Shown here piece after piece: positions 34,106-43,245 of a stretch of DNA of 46,914 nt (position 1 is the stretch's first letter; each line of letters opens with the position of its first letter). The DNA is from an uncultured Eubacteriales bacterium (lineage in GTDB: Bacteria > Bacillota > Clostridia > Christensenellales > Aristaeellaceae), in assembly GCA_902761755.1 (NCBI GenBank), contig CACWLP010000011.1, positions 1 through 46,914 of the forward strand, read 5' to 3'. The translations under genes and the position numbers were made by a program. Under the pieces are notes generated by a model. The model saw only the letters and a program-made list of their open reading frames with translations, searched no databases and was not told the DNA's origin.

Positions 34106-35888
34106 GGGAAATGCACCTTCCTTCCGTTATTCCGCTTTCATTGAAAGCATCGACCCGAACAAAATACTGACAGCCTTTTACCAGTGCGCCAATGCGTTTT
34201 TCACCGGCAGAGAACACCATATAGCTGTGATACAGCTTATCGGGGGCAGAGCCAAAGAGAATGTTATAGCCAAGCGTGTTTTCCTGTTCGCGGATGGTTA
34301 CAGCCATATCCAATTCACCGGTTTGCGCGGCGCTAAAAGACGGAATCTCTGGTTTTGCTCCGTAACCTCTGCCAAACACGCGAAGACCAGATACGCAGGG
34401 GCTTTGGGCATATGGCACGGCGATATTTGTCAGGCGGATCAGCCGGGCTTTGAAGCCGCTCTCCCGAAGAATCAGATCGTGGGAGAGGTCGGTCCGCGCG
34501 TCAGACTTGTCCTCGATGACAAACCAGCTTGCCCCGTCCGCGCTGCCCTCCAGCCGCCATTGAGTTTGCAGGTCCCTTTCTTCAATATGGCGAGCCTGGC
34601 CTTCCATCATCGGAACAGGGCATGGAATGCTGATCCCGTCATCTGCGAAATTGACCTGAATGGCATGAACATCATATACCGCTCCAAGATCAACCTGCAG
34701 CCATTCTGTACGGCTGTTTGTTGCTGCCCGCCACCAGGTACGCGCGTCTTCCTCAGTCGCTCTTACCGGTTCATGCCCTTCCGCGCAGGAGGAGGCAAAA
34801 GCCGCTTTCCCCACGCTGAGAAGCATCCAGGCCGGGTCCCGCCAGGGATCGCCATCCGTGGCCATAGGCCAGTCGCCGTAACGCTGGTTGCAGAAGAGCT
34901 CCCCATCTGTGTCGAAGCCCGCAGGCCACAGGCCGACACGGCGCTCAAAATTATGGTTTACACTGATGCGCATCGTTGACGTATGCCACCATTGCCCTTG
35001 CCGGTCCTGCATGGTGGAGCCGTGGCCCGCGCCGGGCAGAAAACCACCGGGATGGTAGGAGTAGGGATTGTTTTTCGCCAGGGTGAACGGGCCCAAGGGA
35101 CTGTCGCTGACATAAACCCCATCGGCATAGATGTTATATTCCGTGCCCGGGCATGCGTATTGCAGATAGTACCTGCCTTCATGCTTTGTCATCCACGAGC
35201 CCTCGATGAAAGGCGCATTGGAGAACATGCCTCGGATCATCGCCTTTCGGTCATCCGGAATCTGATCCTCTCGCATGCCTCTGGCAGCCAGGAATGCCCG
35301 CATCTTCGCCTCCGCCTCCTCCTGCAGGAGGGGTTGGAGGCTGTGATCTTCCCCTAAGCGTTCAAACCCGATTTCAAAAGGATGCCCCTCGATCAGAACC
35401 TTTCTTTCTCCCTTGGGAAGCATCGTTTCCACGTCCAATTCCACGCCCCAGATCGGTGTTGCGTTGGAGCAGCCCCAGTAAAAGTAGACCCTGCCGTCGT
35501 CATCGATAAACAGATTGGGATCCCAGAACGGAAAGGTTCCCGGTATTCTCTCATAAGGCCCGTTCAGAATATCCCGGGTGCGCCAGCGATCGCAGCTTTC
35601 ATCCCGGCGGGAAGCACAGAAGTATACCCACTCGCCTATCACGCGCACGTCAGGGGCATAATCATACAGCGGAAGTTCTTGGGGAAGCCGGTGGTTTTGC
35701 CAATGCGCCAGGTCATCCGACACCCACACGCCCAGGGTCATGGACGCAAAGATGTAATAGCGGCCCTGAAAGCAGATCATGGAGGGGTCTGCCGCTTCAC
35801 GACAGATTTTCATATTTCCGCCCTGGCGTTGATCCAGATTGAACTGATACCGATAGTTCACATTCACAGGATTGCAAAAGTACCGCAT
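34086..35888 (-). CDS. GH43-family glycosidase with F5/8-type (CBM32-like) and FN3-like domains
   Basis: The 600-residue protein starts at 35888 (AGGAGG upstream). The GH43 propeller shows the three catalytic acids in EAADPSMICF (Asp34), PFWDPNLFIDDDGRVYFYWG (Asp123) and PFIEGSWMTKHEGRYYLQY (Glu229). After about residue 370 an F5/8-type C domain follows (TNSRTEWLQVDLGAVYDVHA ... KARLIRLTNIAVP), then a short FN3-like unit (CQYFVRVDAFNESGITEG). GH43 members with this layout release arabinose, xylose or galactose side groups. No signal peptide. A longer frame to 35996 would run into the yesL gene and lacks a ribosome site. The stop overlaps the next gene by 20 nt. Confidence 0.87.
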   Translation of the reverse strand: MRYFCNPVNVNYRYQFNLDQRQGGNMKICREAADPSMICFQGRYYIFASMTLGVWVSDDLAHWQNHRLPQELPLYDYAPDVRVIGEWVYFCASRRDESCDRWRTRDILNGPYERIPGTFPFWDPNLFIDDDGRVYFYWGCSNATPIWGVELDVETMLPKGERKVLIEGHPFEIGFERLGEDHSLQPLLQEEAEAKMRAFLAARGMREDQIPDDRKAMIRGMFSNAPFIEGSWMTKHEGRYYLQYACPGTEYNIYADGVYVSDSPLGPFTLAKNNPYSYHPGGFLPGAGHGSTMQDRQGQWWHTSTMRISVNHNFERRVGLWPAGFDTDGELFCNQRYGDWPMATDGDPWRDPAWMLLSVGKAAFASSCAEGHEPVRATEEDARTWWRAATNSRTEWLQVDLGAVYDVHAIQVNFADDGISIPCPVPMMEGQARHIEERDLQTQWRLEGSADGASWFVIEDKSDARTDLSHDLILRESGFKARLIRLTNIAVPYAQSPCVSGLRVFGRGYGAKPEIPSFSAAQTGELDMAVTIREQENTLGYNILFGSAPDKLYHSYMVFSAGEKRIGALVKGCQYFVRVDAFNESGITEGRCISLEKNDL

Positions 35889-35907
35889 TATTTTTCCTCC
35901 TACGCTG

Positions 35908-36597
35908 TCAGTTAAGCTGGAGAGGCTCTGCCGGGTCTGCCTGTCGGTTCGGCTCAAACTCCTGGCATTCAGTTTCGTTTTCCTTGCTTCCGTCAAATTT
36001 GCGGAAACGTTTCACACAGGTTCTGGACATATACCAGACCACAAAGGCAGGCACAAAGAAGGTGATGATGGGCATCACCTGCGGGAACAGCGCCGCCAGG
36101 ATGAAGCCGCCCACGGCAACTGCCAGGGCCAGCAGCGTCTGGGGGAAGCGGGACAGCATATGAATGACGGCGTTATGGATGATTTGCCGGTTGGTCAGTT
36201 GAAACCGGGCCAGCGTGGGAAATGTCCAGAGCATCAGCGCCGCCGTCAGCAATGCCAGCACAAAGATTACTGCGCACAACAGGCGGATCAGCGGCGTTCC
36301 TTCCATCTGCATCAGGATATACCAGTCCGCGGCCAGGAATCCAACGACCAGCATAAACAGCAGCGTCAGCATAGTACCCTGGCGGAAATTATCCTTGAAG
36401 GCCTGCCAGAAGGGTCGGAAGATGGTCGGCGCTTCTTTTCGCTCAATCCGCATGCCCACAGTCATCACAGCGGCTGCGGCAGCGCCGGCGGTAAAACCTG
36501 GAATGGAGAAAAGCAGGAATACCAACCCGAGCTTGATATAATCAAGCAGTGAATAGATAAACTGTGAAAACCTGCTGTCCGGATTAAAAAGCTGCAT
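35908..36597 (-). CDS. yesL: YesL-family membrane protein (DUF624)
   Basis: This 229-residue protein with four to five hydrophobic segments (LGLVFLLFSIPGFTAGAAAA; GTMLTLLFMLVVGFLAAD; LLCAVIFVLALLTAALMLW; ALAVAVGGFILAALF) has the DUF624/YesL layout, including an IYSLLDYIKLG opening. YesL proteins are found beside yesMN and LplABC transporters in many Bacillota polysaccharide clusters, including the B. subtilis rhamnogalacturonan cluster. Their biochemical role is not known. It is the first gene of its operon, preceded by AAAAGGAGG and by the shared operator. The C-terminal tail is hydrophilic and charged. Confidence 0.9.
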   Translation of the reverse strand: MQLFNPDSRFSQFIYSLLDYIKLGLVFLLFSIPGFTAGAAAAAVMTVGMRIERKEAPTIFRPFWQAFKDNFRQGTMLTLLFMLVVGFLAADWYILMQMEGTPLIRLLCAVIFVLALLTAALMLWTFPTLARFQLTNRQIIHNAVIHMLSRFPQTLLALAVAVGGFILAALFPQVMPIITFFVPAFVVWYMSRTCVKRFRKFDGSKENETECQEFEPNRQADPAEPLQLN

Positions 36598-36629
36598 TTC
36601 TCTTTCCTCCTTTTCGGGTTACTGTTTGT

Positions 36630-36696
36630 ATTGTATCAATCGCTTCCGGCGATTTCTTCCCGATTTCCGACTCGAAATGACAGAAAACCGACATTG
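36630..36696 (-). promoter_or_regulatory. Candidate YesN operator pair plus -10 (yesL operon)
   Basis: Minus strand: distal AATGTCGGTTTT (CGG 36690-36688) and proximal GAGTCGGAAATC (CGG 36669-36667) are 21 bp apart. TACAAT (36635-36630) begins exactly 31 bp after the proximal CGG. No -35 consensus. It lies back to back with the operator pair of the plus-strand operon. Confidence 0.66.
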
Positions 36697-36713
36697 TGCA
36701 TCTGGATGCCGGC

Positions 36714-36780
36714 GCATGTCGGATTTGTGAAAAAAAGCATCGGAAAACAAAAAGACAGGAAAAGACTGATCATTTAAAAT
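36714..36780 (+). promoter_or_regulatory. Candidate YesN operator pair plus -10 (plus-strand MATE/GH operon)
   Basis: Plus strand: distal GCATGTCGGATTTG (CGG 36720-36722) and proximal AGCATCGGAAAACA (CGG 36741-36743) are 21 bp apart. TAAAAT (36775-36780) begins exactly 31 bp after the proximal CGG. The orientation follows the gene it would serve, opposite to the neighbouring pair, so the 236-bp gap is a divergent double promoter. The position of the -10 also rules out an ATG at 36786 as the start of the MATE gene. Confidence 0.68.
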
Positions 36781-36833
36781 AGAGGTTGTCCACAGAGAAT
36801 CCGTATTTCACTCAGAAACAGGGAGGAACGCTG

Positions 36834-38210
36834 ATGCAGCACAACCAGACATCCTCCAGCGCGACTGCCAATGAAGAAATGCTCCGTTCCGGCAGTTTTT
36901 GGACGCTGGCAAGAAAACTGTGCATCCCCGCCATTCTGATCATGCTGGTGATGGTACTCTATCACATGGCAGATGTGTTCTTTATCGGCCAGACCGGCGA
37001 CGCCAACAAAGTGGCGGCGGTCACGCTGGCCTCGCCCATGTTTTCCATTTTATCCGGCCTGGGCGTGCTGCTGGGCAACGGCGGCTGCACCGCCATCTCT
37101 CTTTCGCTTGGCAAGGGAGAATATGACAAAATCAAAAAAATAAGCGCCTTTGCTGTGTGGGGTGCCATTGTGATCGGCGTCATTTTTGCCGCCGTGGTGC
37201 TGCCGCTCATGGGGCCCATCTGCAATCTGCTGGGGGCAAACGATGAAACCCGGGGCTTCACCGCGGAGTACCTGCGCGTCATTGCCATCGGCGCGCCGGT
37301 GATCATGCTGACCAACGTGGTGCCCGCCCTGATCCGGGCTGACGGCTCCACCACCGATTCCATGATCGGCAACATGCTGGGTACGGTACTCAACATCGCT
37401 CTGGACCCGCTGCTGATTTCTGTGCTGAACATGGGCGTTTCCGGCGCGGCCATCGCCACAGTGGCGGCCAACATCGTGAGCCTGTGCTATTACGCTTACT
37501 TTCTGCGCACCAAGGGCAGGATTTACTCTGTGTCTCCCAGGGATCTATCCGATAAAAAAGAAGTAGTCTGGACGGTGCTCAGCCTGGGCCTGCCCTTGAG
37601 CTGCGCCACGGTGCTGGGCAGCGTATCCAGCACCGTCGTCAATAACCTGATGATGCAGTACGGCTCCATTGCCGTAGCCGGACAGAGCGTGGCCGGACGC
37701 ATCGGACAGATGATCTCCATGACGGTGATGGGCGTATGCATGGGCATGCAGCCCGCCATTTCCTTTAATTACAGCGCCAGAAATCATAAGCGGCTGACGG
37801 AAATCCTGATGAAAACTACTGGTCTTGCCGTGGTGGCGGGTACAGTCTTGTCTGCTCTGTGCCTGATCTTCCGGGATCAATTGCTGAACGCCTTCCTGGA
37901 CAACCCAGACGTTCTTGAAATTGGCCGCGTGTGCCTGTTCGCCTCCATTGTGATCGGACCCTTTTTCGGATTTTACCAGATCTGCACGACCTATCTCCAG
38001 GCAGCGGGAAAATCCAGGCAGGCCATTATCGTATCCCTGCTGGAAAAGGGCATCATCTATATTCCCATGGTGTTCCTGATGAACGCGCTGTTCAAAATGT
38101 ACGGCATCATCTTTTCGGCCACGGTCACCACCGTATTGTCCGCCGTGGCCGCGTTGATCTTCTGCTATAAGGACTACCGCAAGGAGCTGAAAGATACAAA
38201 AGAATGGTAA
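36834..38210 (+). CDS. MATE-family efflux transporter
   Basis: The 458-residue protein has about 12 membrane segments in two halves. MATE signatures are FWTLARKLCIPAILIMLVMV, YHMADVFFIGQTGD, GNGGCTAISLSLGKGEYDK, NVVPALIRADGSTTDSMIG and GMQPAISFNYSARNHKR. The ATG at 36834 follows AGGGAGG. MATE proteins export cationic or aromatic compounds in exchange for H+ or Na+. Being the first gene of an operon of glycosidases and esterases under the same operator as the importer is unusual. A plausible role is to expel the aglycone or other toxic part left after glycosides are trimmed inside the cell. That is inference from position only. Confidence 0.9.
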   Translation: MQHNQTSSSATANEEMLRSGSFWTLARKLCIPAILIMLVMVLYHMADVFFIGQTGDANKVAAVTLASPMFSILSGLGVLLGNGGCTAISLSLGKGEYDKIKKISAFAVWGAIVIGVIFAAVVLPLMGPICNLLGANDETRGFTAEYLRVIAIGAPVIMLTNVVPALIRADGSTTDSMIGNMLGTVLNIALDPLLISVLNMGVSGAAIATVAANIVSLCYYAYFLRTKGRIYSVSPRDLSDKKEVVWTVLSLGLPLSCATVLGSVSSTVVNNLMMQYGSIAVAGQSVAGRIGQMISMTVMGVCMGMQPAISFNYSARNHKRLTEILMKTTGLAVVAGTVLSALCLIFRDQLLNAFLDNPDVLEIGRVCLFASIVIGPFFGFYQICTTYLQAAGKSRQAIIVSLLEKGIIYIPMVFLMNALFKMYGIIFSATVTTVLSAVAALIFCYKDYRKELKDTKEW

Positions 38211-38226
38211 GGAAGGAGTAAACATC

Positions 38227-40470
38227 ATGAACGTACAGGAAATTTTAAAGCAAATGACATTGGAAGAAAAGGCCGCTTTCTGCTCCGGCCATGATTTCTG
38301 GCACACCAAGGCAATCGGCCGGCTGGGCGTTCCTTCTGTTATGATGTGTGACGGCCCCCACGGCCTGCGCAAGCAGGAGGGCGAGGGCGACCACCTGGGC
38401 ATCAACAAGAGCATTGAGACGGTCTGCTATCCCACCGCAGCGGCCCTGGCCTCCTCCTTTGACCGGGATGTGATGAAGCAATTGGGCGAAGCCCTTGGCC
38501 AGGAATGCCAGGCGGAAAACGTGGCCATGCTGCTGGGGCCTGGTCTCAACATCAAGCGCAGCCCCCTGTGCGGCCGGAACTTTGAATACTTTTCCGAAGA
38601 CCCGTACCTGGCGGGCGAAATGGGAGTTGCCTATGTGCAGGCGCTGCAAAGCAAGGGCATTGCCGCCTGCGCCAAGCACTTTGCCTGCAACGATCAGGAA
38701 ACGCTGCGCATGAGCGGCTCCAGCAACCTGGACGAACGCACTCTGCGGGAAATCTACCTGCCCGCCTTTGAAACGGCGGTCAAAAAGGGCAAGACCCGCA
38801 GCCTCATGTGCGCCTACAACGCCATCAACGGCACCTTCTGCTCCGAAAACAAAATGCTGCTCTCTGACATCCTGCGGGACGAGTGGCATTCCGACGCCTT
38901 TGTTGTCACCGACTGGGGCGCCATCAAGGACCAGGCCAAGGGCGTGGCTGCGGGCCTGGATCTAGAAATGCCCGGCGGACCCAACGCCACCGGCGAGGAA
39001 ATCGCGGAAGCGGTACAGAATGGCACGCTGGATGAGGCCGATCTGGACAAAGTCGTTTTGCGGCTGCTGCAATTCGTAAAGGACAGTGTGGAGCAGCGCA
39101 GACCCGACGCAAAGATCGACCGGGAAGCCTGCCGCAAATTGGCCCGGAAGCTGGCGGGCGAATGCGCCGTGCTGATGAAGAACGAGGGTGAGCTGCTGCC
39201 ACTGAAAGCAAACCAAAGGGTGGCCTTCATCGGCGAATTTGCCGCCAAGCCCCGCTATCAGGGCGCAGGCTCCAGCCACATCAACGTGCCCCACGCCATC
39301 AGCGCCCTGGAAACGGCGGGCGACGCTGTTCTTTATGCCCGGGGTTACGACGCCCACAGTGATACCACGGATGAAGCGCTACTGAAGGAAGCGATCGAAG
39401 CGGCGAAAAAAGCGGAGGTTGCCGTGATTTTCGCGGGCCTGCCCGACGCCTTTGAAACCGAAGGTGCGGACCGGGATCATATGCGTCTGCCGGACAATCA
39501 GAACGAACTGATCAAAGCCGTAACGGAGACCAACCCGAATACCGTGGTGGTGCTTCATGGCGGCTCTCCGGTGGAACTGCCCTGGCTGCACCAGGTCCCC
39601 GCTGTGCTGTGCGCATATCTGGGCGGCGAGCAGGTGGGCGCGGCCACCGTGGATCTGCTGTATGGCTGCGTGAACCCCAGCGGCCATCTGGCCGAAACCT
39701 GGCCCATCCGCTTGCAGGACAATCCTTCCTACCTCAACTTTCCCGGTGAAGAGGGCGTCGTCACCTACGCCGAGGGCATCTTCGTGGGCTATCGGTATTA
39801 CGACAAAAAGGAAATGCCCGTGAACTTCTGCTTCGGACATGGACTGAGCTATACGAAATTTGAATATGCCAATTTGAAGCTGGACAAAGAATGCCTGACC
39901 GATCAGGACACCCTGACCGTCTCCGTGGATGTGAAGAATACCGGTGCCGTCGCCGGCAAGGCCGCTGTGCAATTGTATGTGCGCGATAAGGAAAGCACCG
40001 TGCGCCGTCCCGTGCGGGAGCTGCGGGCCTTTGAAAAAATCTCCCTCCAGCCCGGCGAAACCAAAACCGTTACCTTCACGCTGGACCAACGGGCCTTTGC
40101 CTATTGGGAGCCAAAATGCCATGATTTCTTTGTGGAGAGCGGGGAATTTGTGATCGAAATCGGCGAGAGCAGCCGAGATATTCGCCAAAGCATCCCCGTC
40201 CAGGTGGAGGGCACCGTTTCGCTGCCCTTTACGGTCACAGTCAACACCACTATCGGGCAGCTCCTCAAGCACCCCAAGGGCAAGGAGATCATCGGGAAGA
40301 TGATGCGCTCCTCCGCCATGAGCCACGTGGATCAGACCGATACCATGGGCGAGGGCAGCGAGCGCATGATGCAGGGCATGATGATGGGCATCCAGTTGGG
40401 CGCGCTGGTGAGCTATGGCCGCCTGACCCGCAAACAGCTCAAAGAACTGATCGCTTCCCTGAATTCATGA
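38227..40470 (+). CDS. GH3 beta-glucosidase (BglB type)
   Basis: This 747-residue GH3 enzyme has VPSVMMCDGPHGLRKQ, LLGPGLNIKRSPLCGRNFEYFSEDP (split here as the substrate-binding loop), the CAKHFACNDQE motif and the nucleophile in FVVTDWGA (Asp229). The sandwich domain carries VAFIGEFAAKPRYQGAGSSH, and an FN3-like domain follows FGHGLSYTKFEY. A hydrophilic, Met-rich tail closes the protein (MMRSSAMSHVDQTD, MMQGMMMGIQLGAL), which is longer than usual. GGAAGGAG lies 7 nt before the ATG. No signal peptide. It belongs to a different GH3 subgroup from the gene at 17221-19620, so the pair likely cuts different beta-linkages. Confidence 0.92.
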   Translation: MNVQEILKQMTLEEKAAFCSGHDFWHTKAIGRLGVPSVMMCDGPHGLRKQEGEGDHLGINKSIETVCYPTAAALASSFDRDVMKQLGEALGQECQAENVAMLLGPGLNIKRSPLCGRNFEYFSEDPYLAGEMGVAYVQALQSKGIAACAKHFACNDQETLRMSGSSNLDERTLREIYLPAFETAVKKGKTRSLMCAYNAINGTFCSENKMLLSDILRDEWHSDAFVVTDWGAIKDQAKGVAAGLDLEMPGGPNATGEEIAEAVQNGTLDEADLDKVVLRLLQFVKDSVEQRRPDAKIDREACRKLARKLAGECAVLMKNEGELLPLKANQRVAFIGEFAAKPRYQGAGSSHINVPHAISALETAGDAVLYARGYDAHSDTTDEALLKEAIEAAKKAEVAVIFAGLPDAFETEGADRDHMRLPDNQNELIKAVTETNPNTVVVLHGGSPVELPWLHQVPAVLCAYLGGEQVGAATVDLLYGCVNPSGHLAETWPIRLQDNPSYLNFPGEEGVVTYAEGIFVGYRYYDKKEMPVNFCFGHGLSYTKFEYANLKLDKECLTDQDTLTVSVDVKNTGAVAGKAAVQLYVRDKESTVRRPVRELRAFEKISLQPGETKTVTFTLDQRAFAYWEPKCHDFFVESGEFVIEIGESSRDIRQSIPVQVEGTVSLPFTVTVNTTIGQLLKHPKGKEIIGKMMRSSAMSHVDQTDTMGEGSERMMQGMMMGIQLGALVSYGRLTRKQLKELIASLNS

Positions 40471-40486
40471 AAAGGAGAAGGAAACC

Positions 40487-41746
40487 ATGACACGGTTTAA
40501 AAAGGATTTCCTGCTGGGCGCGGCCACCGCGGCCCATCAGGTTGAAGGAAGCAACACGAACAGTGATAACTGGGCCCAGGAGCAGATGCAGCATTCCAGC
40601 TTCGCAGAGCCCAGCGGGATGGCCTGCGACCACTACAATCGCTATGAAGAAGATATTCAATTGATGGCAAAGGCCGGGCTGAATGCCTATCGTTTCTCCA
40701 TCGAGTGGGCGCGAATCGAGCCGGAGGAGGGCGTGTTCAGCGAAAAGGAAACGCAGCATTACCGGGATGTGATCCGCTGCTGTAAGGAAAACGGCCTTGA
40801 GCCCATTGTGACCCTGCACCATTTCACCAGTCCCGTTTGGCTGATCCGCAAGGGCGGCTGGGAGGCTGATACCACCCCCGCCGATTTTGCCCGGTATGCC
40901 CGGTATATCGCGGAGCAGTACGGCAGCGAGCTGCAATATATCTGCACCATCAACGAAGCTAATATGGGCATCCAGATTGCCGCCGTAGCCCGGCAGATTT
41001 TCCAGCAGATGGTTGCGGCAGGCAAGGTGCAGGTAGGCGTGAACTTAGAGGATCTGATGAAGGGCAATCCCCTGTTAGCAAAGGAAAACCTGTCCGCCTT
41101 CGGCACCGAAAAGCCTGCCACCTTCGTGTCTCCCCGCACAACCCACGGTGATGAAATTGTCATGCAGGCCCATGCCGCCGCCCGTCAGGCCATCCGGGAA
41201 GTTGCTCCCCACATCAAGGTGGGCTGGACCCTGAGCCTGCATGACGTGCAAGCCGTTCCCGGTGGAGAAGAAAAAGCCAAGGAAGAATGGGATCAGGAAT
41301 TCACCCACTATCTGCCCGTCATGGCGGAGGACGATTTCCTGGGCGTGCAGAACTATTCCCGCACGATCATCGGCCCGGACGGTTCCCTGCCCGTACCCGA
41401 GGGCAAAGAAAAGACCCAAATGGATTACGAATACTACCCCGAGGGCATCGCCCATGTGCTGCGCCGGGTGGCGAAGGATTTCCGTGGTGATCTGATCGTC
41501 ACCGAAAACGGCATCGCCACCGCCGACGACAGCCGCCGCGTTGCCTTTATCGATACGGCGACCCAGGGCGTGGCTGACTGCACAGCCGAAGGCCTGCCGG
41601 TGAAGGGCTATCTGTATTGGAGTTTGCTTGACAACTTTGAATGGCAGAAGGGCTACGCCATGACCTTCGGTCTGATCGGCGTGAACCGTGAAACGCAGCA
41701 GCGCCAGCCCAAGGCAAGCCTTTCCTTCCTGGGCACATTGAGGTAA
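40487..41746 (+). CDS. GH1 beta-glycosidase
   Basis: The 419-residue TIM-barrel enzyme shows the GH1 signatures FLLGAATAAHQVEG, YRFSIEWARIEPEEG, LHHFTSPVW, CTINEAN (acid/base Glu157) and LIVTENGI (nucleophile Glu340), then YWSLLDNFEW. It is somewhat shorter than the common 450-480 residues, with missing length in the middle of the barrel loops. The usual TFNEP is TINEAN here. It lacks the motifs expected for phospho-beta-glucosidases as far as I can see, and no PTS gene is nearby. That fits hydrolysis of an unphosphorylated glycoside brought in by the ABC importer. AAGGAGAAGG precedes the ATG. Confidence 0.93.
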   Translation: MTRFKKDFLLGAATAAHQVEGSNTNSDNWAQEQMQHSSFAEPSGMACDHYNRYEEDIQLMAKAGLNAYRFSIEWARIEPEEGVFSEKETQHYRDVIRCCKENGLEPIVTLHHFTSPVWLIRKGGWEADTTPADFARYARYIAEQYGSELQYICTINEANMGIQIAAVARQIFQQMVAAGKVQVGVNLEDLMKGNPLLAKENLSAFGTEKPATFVSPRTTHGDEIVMQAHAAARQAIREVAPHIKVGWTLSLHDVQAVPGGEEKAKEEWDQEFTHYLPVMAEDDFLGVQNYSRTIIGPDGSLPVPEGKEKTQMDYEYYPEGIAHVLRRVAKDFRGDLIVTENGIATADDSRRVAFIDTATQGVADCTAEGLPVKGYLYWSLLDNFEWQKGYAMTFGLIGVNRETQQRQPKASLSFLGTLR

Positions 41747-41751
41747 TCGCT

Positions 41752-43233
41752 ATGAAGAAGCAAGCCGTGAATCCCTATCTGCCTCTGAATGTATATATCC
41801 CGGACGGCGAGCCTCATGTGTTCGGAGATCGGGTGTATGTTTACGGCTCCCATGACGCGGAGGGCGGGAACGATTTCTGTGTGCTTGATTATGAGGTTTG
41901 GTCGGCCCCAGTGGATGATCTGTCCGATTGGAGCTGCCCGGGCACCGCATACAGCGCCAAGCAGGATCCGGACTGGACACCGACGCGCGGCTATGCCATG
42001 TATGCCCCGGACTGTGTACAAGGGAACGACGGCCGCTATTACCTGTATTACGCGCTGGCGGGCGGCGGCTTATATACCGGGCCGATCCACGTGGCAGTCA
42101 GCGATCATCCCGATGGCCCCTTTCAATATCACGGCTCAGTACGCAATCCTGACGGCAGTCCAATGACCGAATACATCACCTTTGATCCAGCGGTCATCAA
42201 CGATAACGGCATCATCCGCCTGTATTATGGCACATCGATCTTTGTGCCGCCTGAACGCATTCCCAGGGACGGGGTACCAAAGGATATGCTAAGGAACGTG
42301 CTGATCCGGCTGTTCGACAAAAAGGATGAAGAAATCAGTGAGGTTCCTTCCCATATGATGTGGGCCAACACGGTGGAGCTGGAAGCCGATATGCTCACCA
42401 TCCGCCATCATCCCCGGCGCATCGTGCCTGGACAGCTGGACGCCGCGGGCACCAGCTTTGAAAACCACGCTTTCCACGAAGCCAGCAGTATCCGCAAAAT
42501 CGGTGGTGTGTATTATTTCATCTATTCCAGCCAACATCAGCACGAGCTGTGCTACGCTGTCAGCAAGTATCCTGACAGAGATTTTGTCTATGGCGGCGTC
42601 ATCGTGGATAACGGGGATATTGGCTATCAGGGACGCATTGAAAAAGACCGCGTAATGATGACCGGCAACAACCACGGCAGCATAGAGCAAATTGGCGGAC
42701 AGTGGTATGTCTTTTATCATCGGCAAACACACCGCAATACCTTCAGCCGTCAGGGCTGCGCGGAAAGAATTGACGTCCTGCCGGACGGACGGATTCCTCA
42801 GGTGGAAATCACCTCCTGCGGTTTAAATAGCGGTCCGCTTGCCGCCAAGGGATCTTATCCCGCTTCCATTTGCTGCTGCCTGACCAATGGCCATATGCCG
42901 CACATTGGTCAACAGGATCATATGGATCCCATGCCCGTCATCACCCATGATGGTGAGGAGCATTTTCTCTCAGGCATAACAGACAGGACGCTGGTAGCCT
43001 ATAAATTCTTTTCCTTTAATGGCTCTTGCACGCTGAACCTGGTCTGCCGGGGGACTGCAGAGGGAGTGCTGAAGGTGCGTACCGATGAAAAAATACAGGG
43101 GATCATTTCGCTGCAGCCGGCAAATGCATGGACGAGGATTTCTCTCTCCTTGCACGCAGCCGGAAAAAAGGCACTTTATCTTTCTTACCAGGGCACAGGA
43201 TCGCTGGAACTGAAAGAATTGATTTTTGAATAA
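41752..43233 (+). CDS. GH43-family glycosidase (arabinofuranosidase/xylosidase-like)
   Basis: The 493-residue protein has a GH43 propeller with the catalytic acids in YIPDGEPHVFGDRVYVYGSH (Asp18), EYITFDPAVIND (Asp145) and HAFHEASSIRKIGGVYYFIY (Glu243). The MYAPDCVQGNDGRYYLYYA block is typical of arabinofuranosidase-like members. A C-terminal beta domain of about 120 residues (LVAYKFFSFNGSCTLNLVCR; GTGSLELKELIFE) resembles a CBM6-type module. The ribosome site GAGG lies at the end of the GH1 gene and the gap is only 5 nt, so translation is coupled. No signal peptide. The released sugar is not decided by sequence. Confidence 0.86.
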   Translation: MKKQAVNPYLPLNVYIPDGEPHVFGDRVYVYGSHDAEGGNDFCVLDYEVWSAPVDDLSDWSCPGTAYSAKQDPDWTPTRGYAMYAPDCVQGNDGRYYLYYALAGGGLYTGPIHVAVSDHPDGPFQYHGSVRNPDGSPMTEYITFDPAVINDNGIIRLYYGTSIFVPPERIPRDGVPKDMLRNVLIRLFDKKDEEISEVPSHMMWANTVELEADMLTIRHHPRRIVPGQLDAAGTSFENHAFHEASSIRKIGGVYYFIYSSQHQHELCYAVSKYPDRDFVYGGVIVDNGDIGYQGRIEKDRVMMTGNNHGSIEQIGGQWYVFYHRQTHRNTFSRQGCAERIDVLPDGRIPQVEITSCGLNSGPLAAKGSYPASICCCLTNGHMPHIGQQDHMDPMPVITHDGEEHFLSGITDRTLVAYKFFSFNGSCTLNLVCRGTAEGVLKVRTDEKIQGIISLQPANAWTRISLSLHAAGKKALYLSYQGTGSLELKELIFE

Positions 43234-43245
43234 CAGGAGGGCTCT

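Noticed and set aside
31802-34144. Long open plus-strand frame (780 codons) opposite the esterase gene
   Set aside because: Antisense shadow of a gene with an intact nucleophile motif and operon context. No ribosome site or recognisable domain.
36786-36833. Upstream ATG at 36786 as start of the MATE protein
   Set aside because: It lies only 6 nt after the -10 hexamer, so it would not be preceded by a leader. ATG at 36834 has AGGGAGG.
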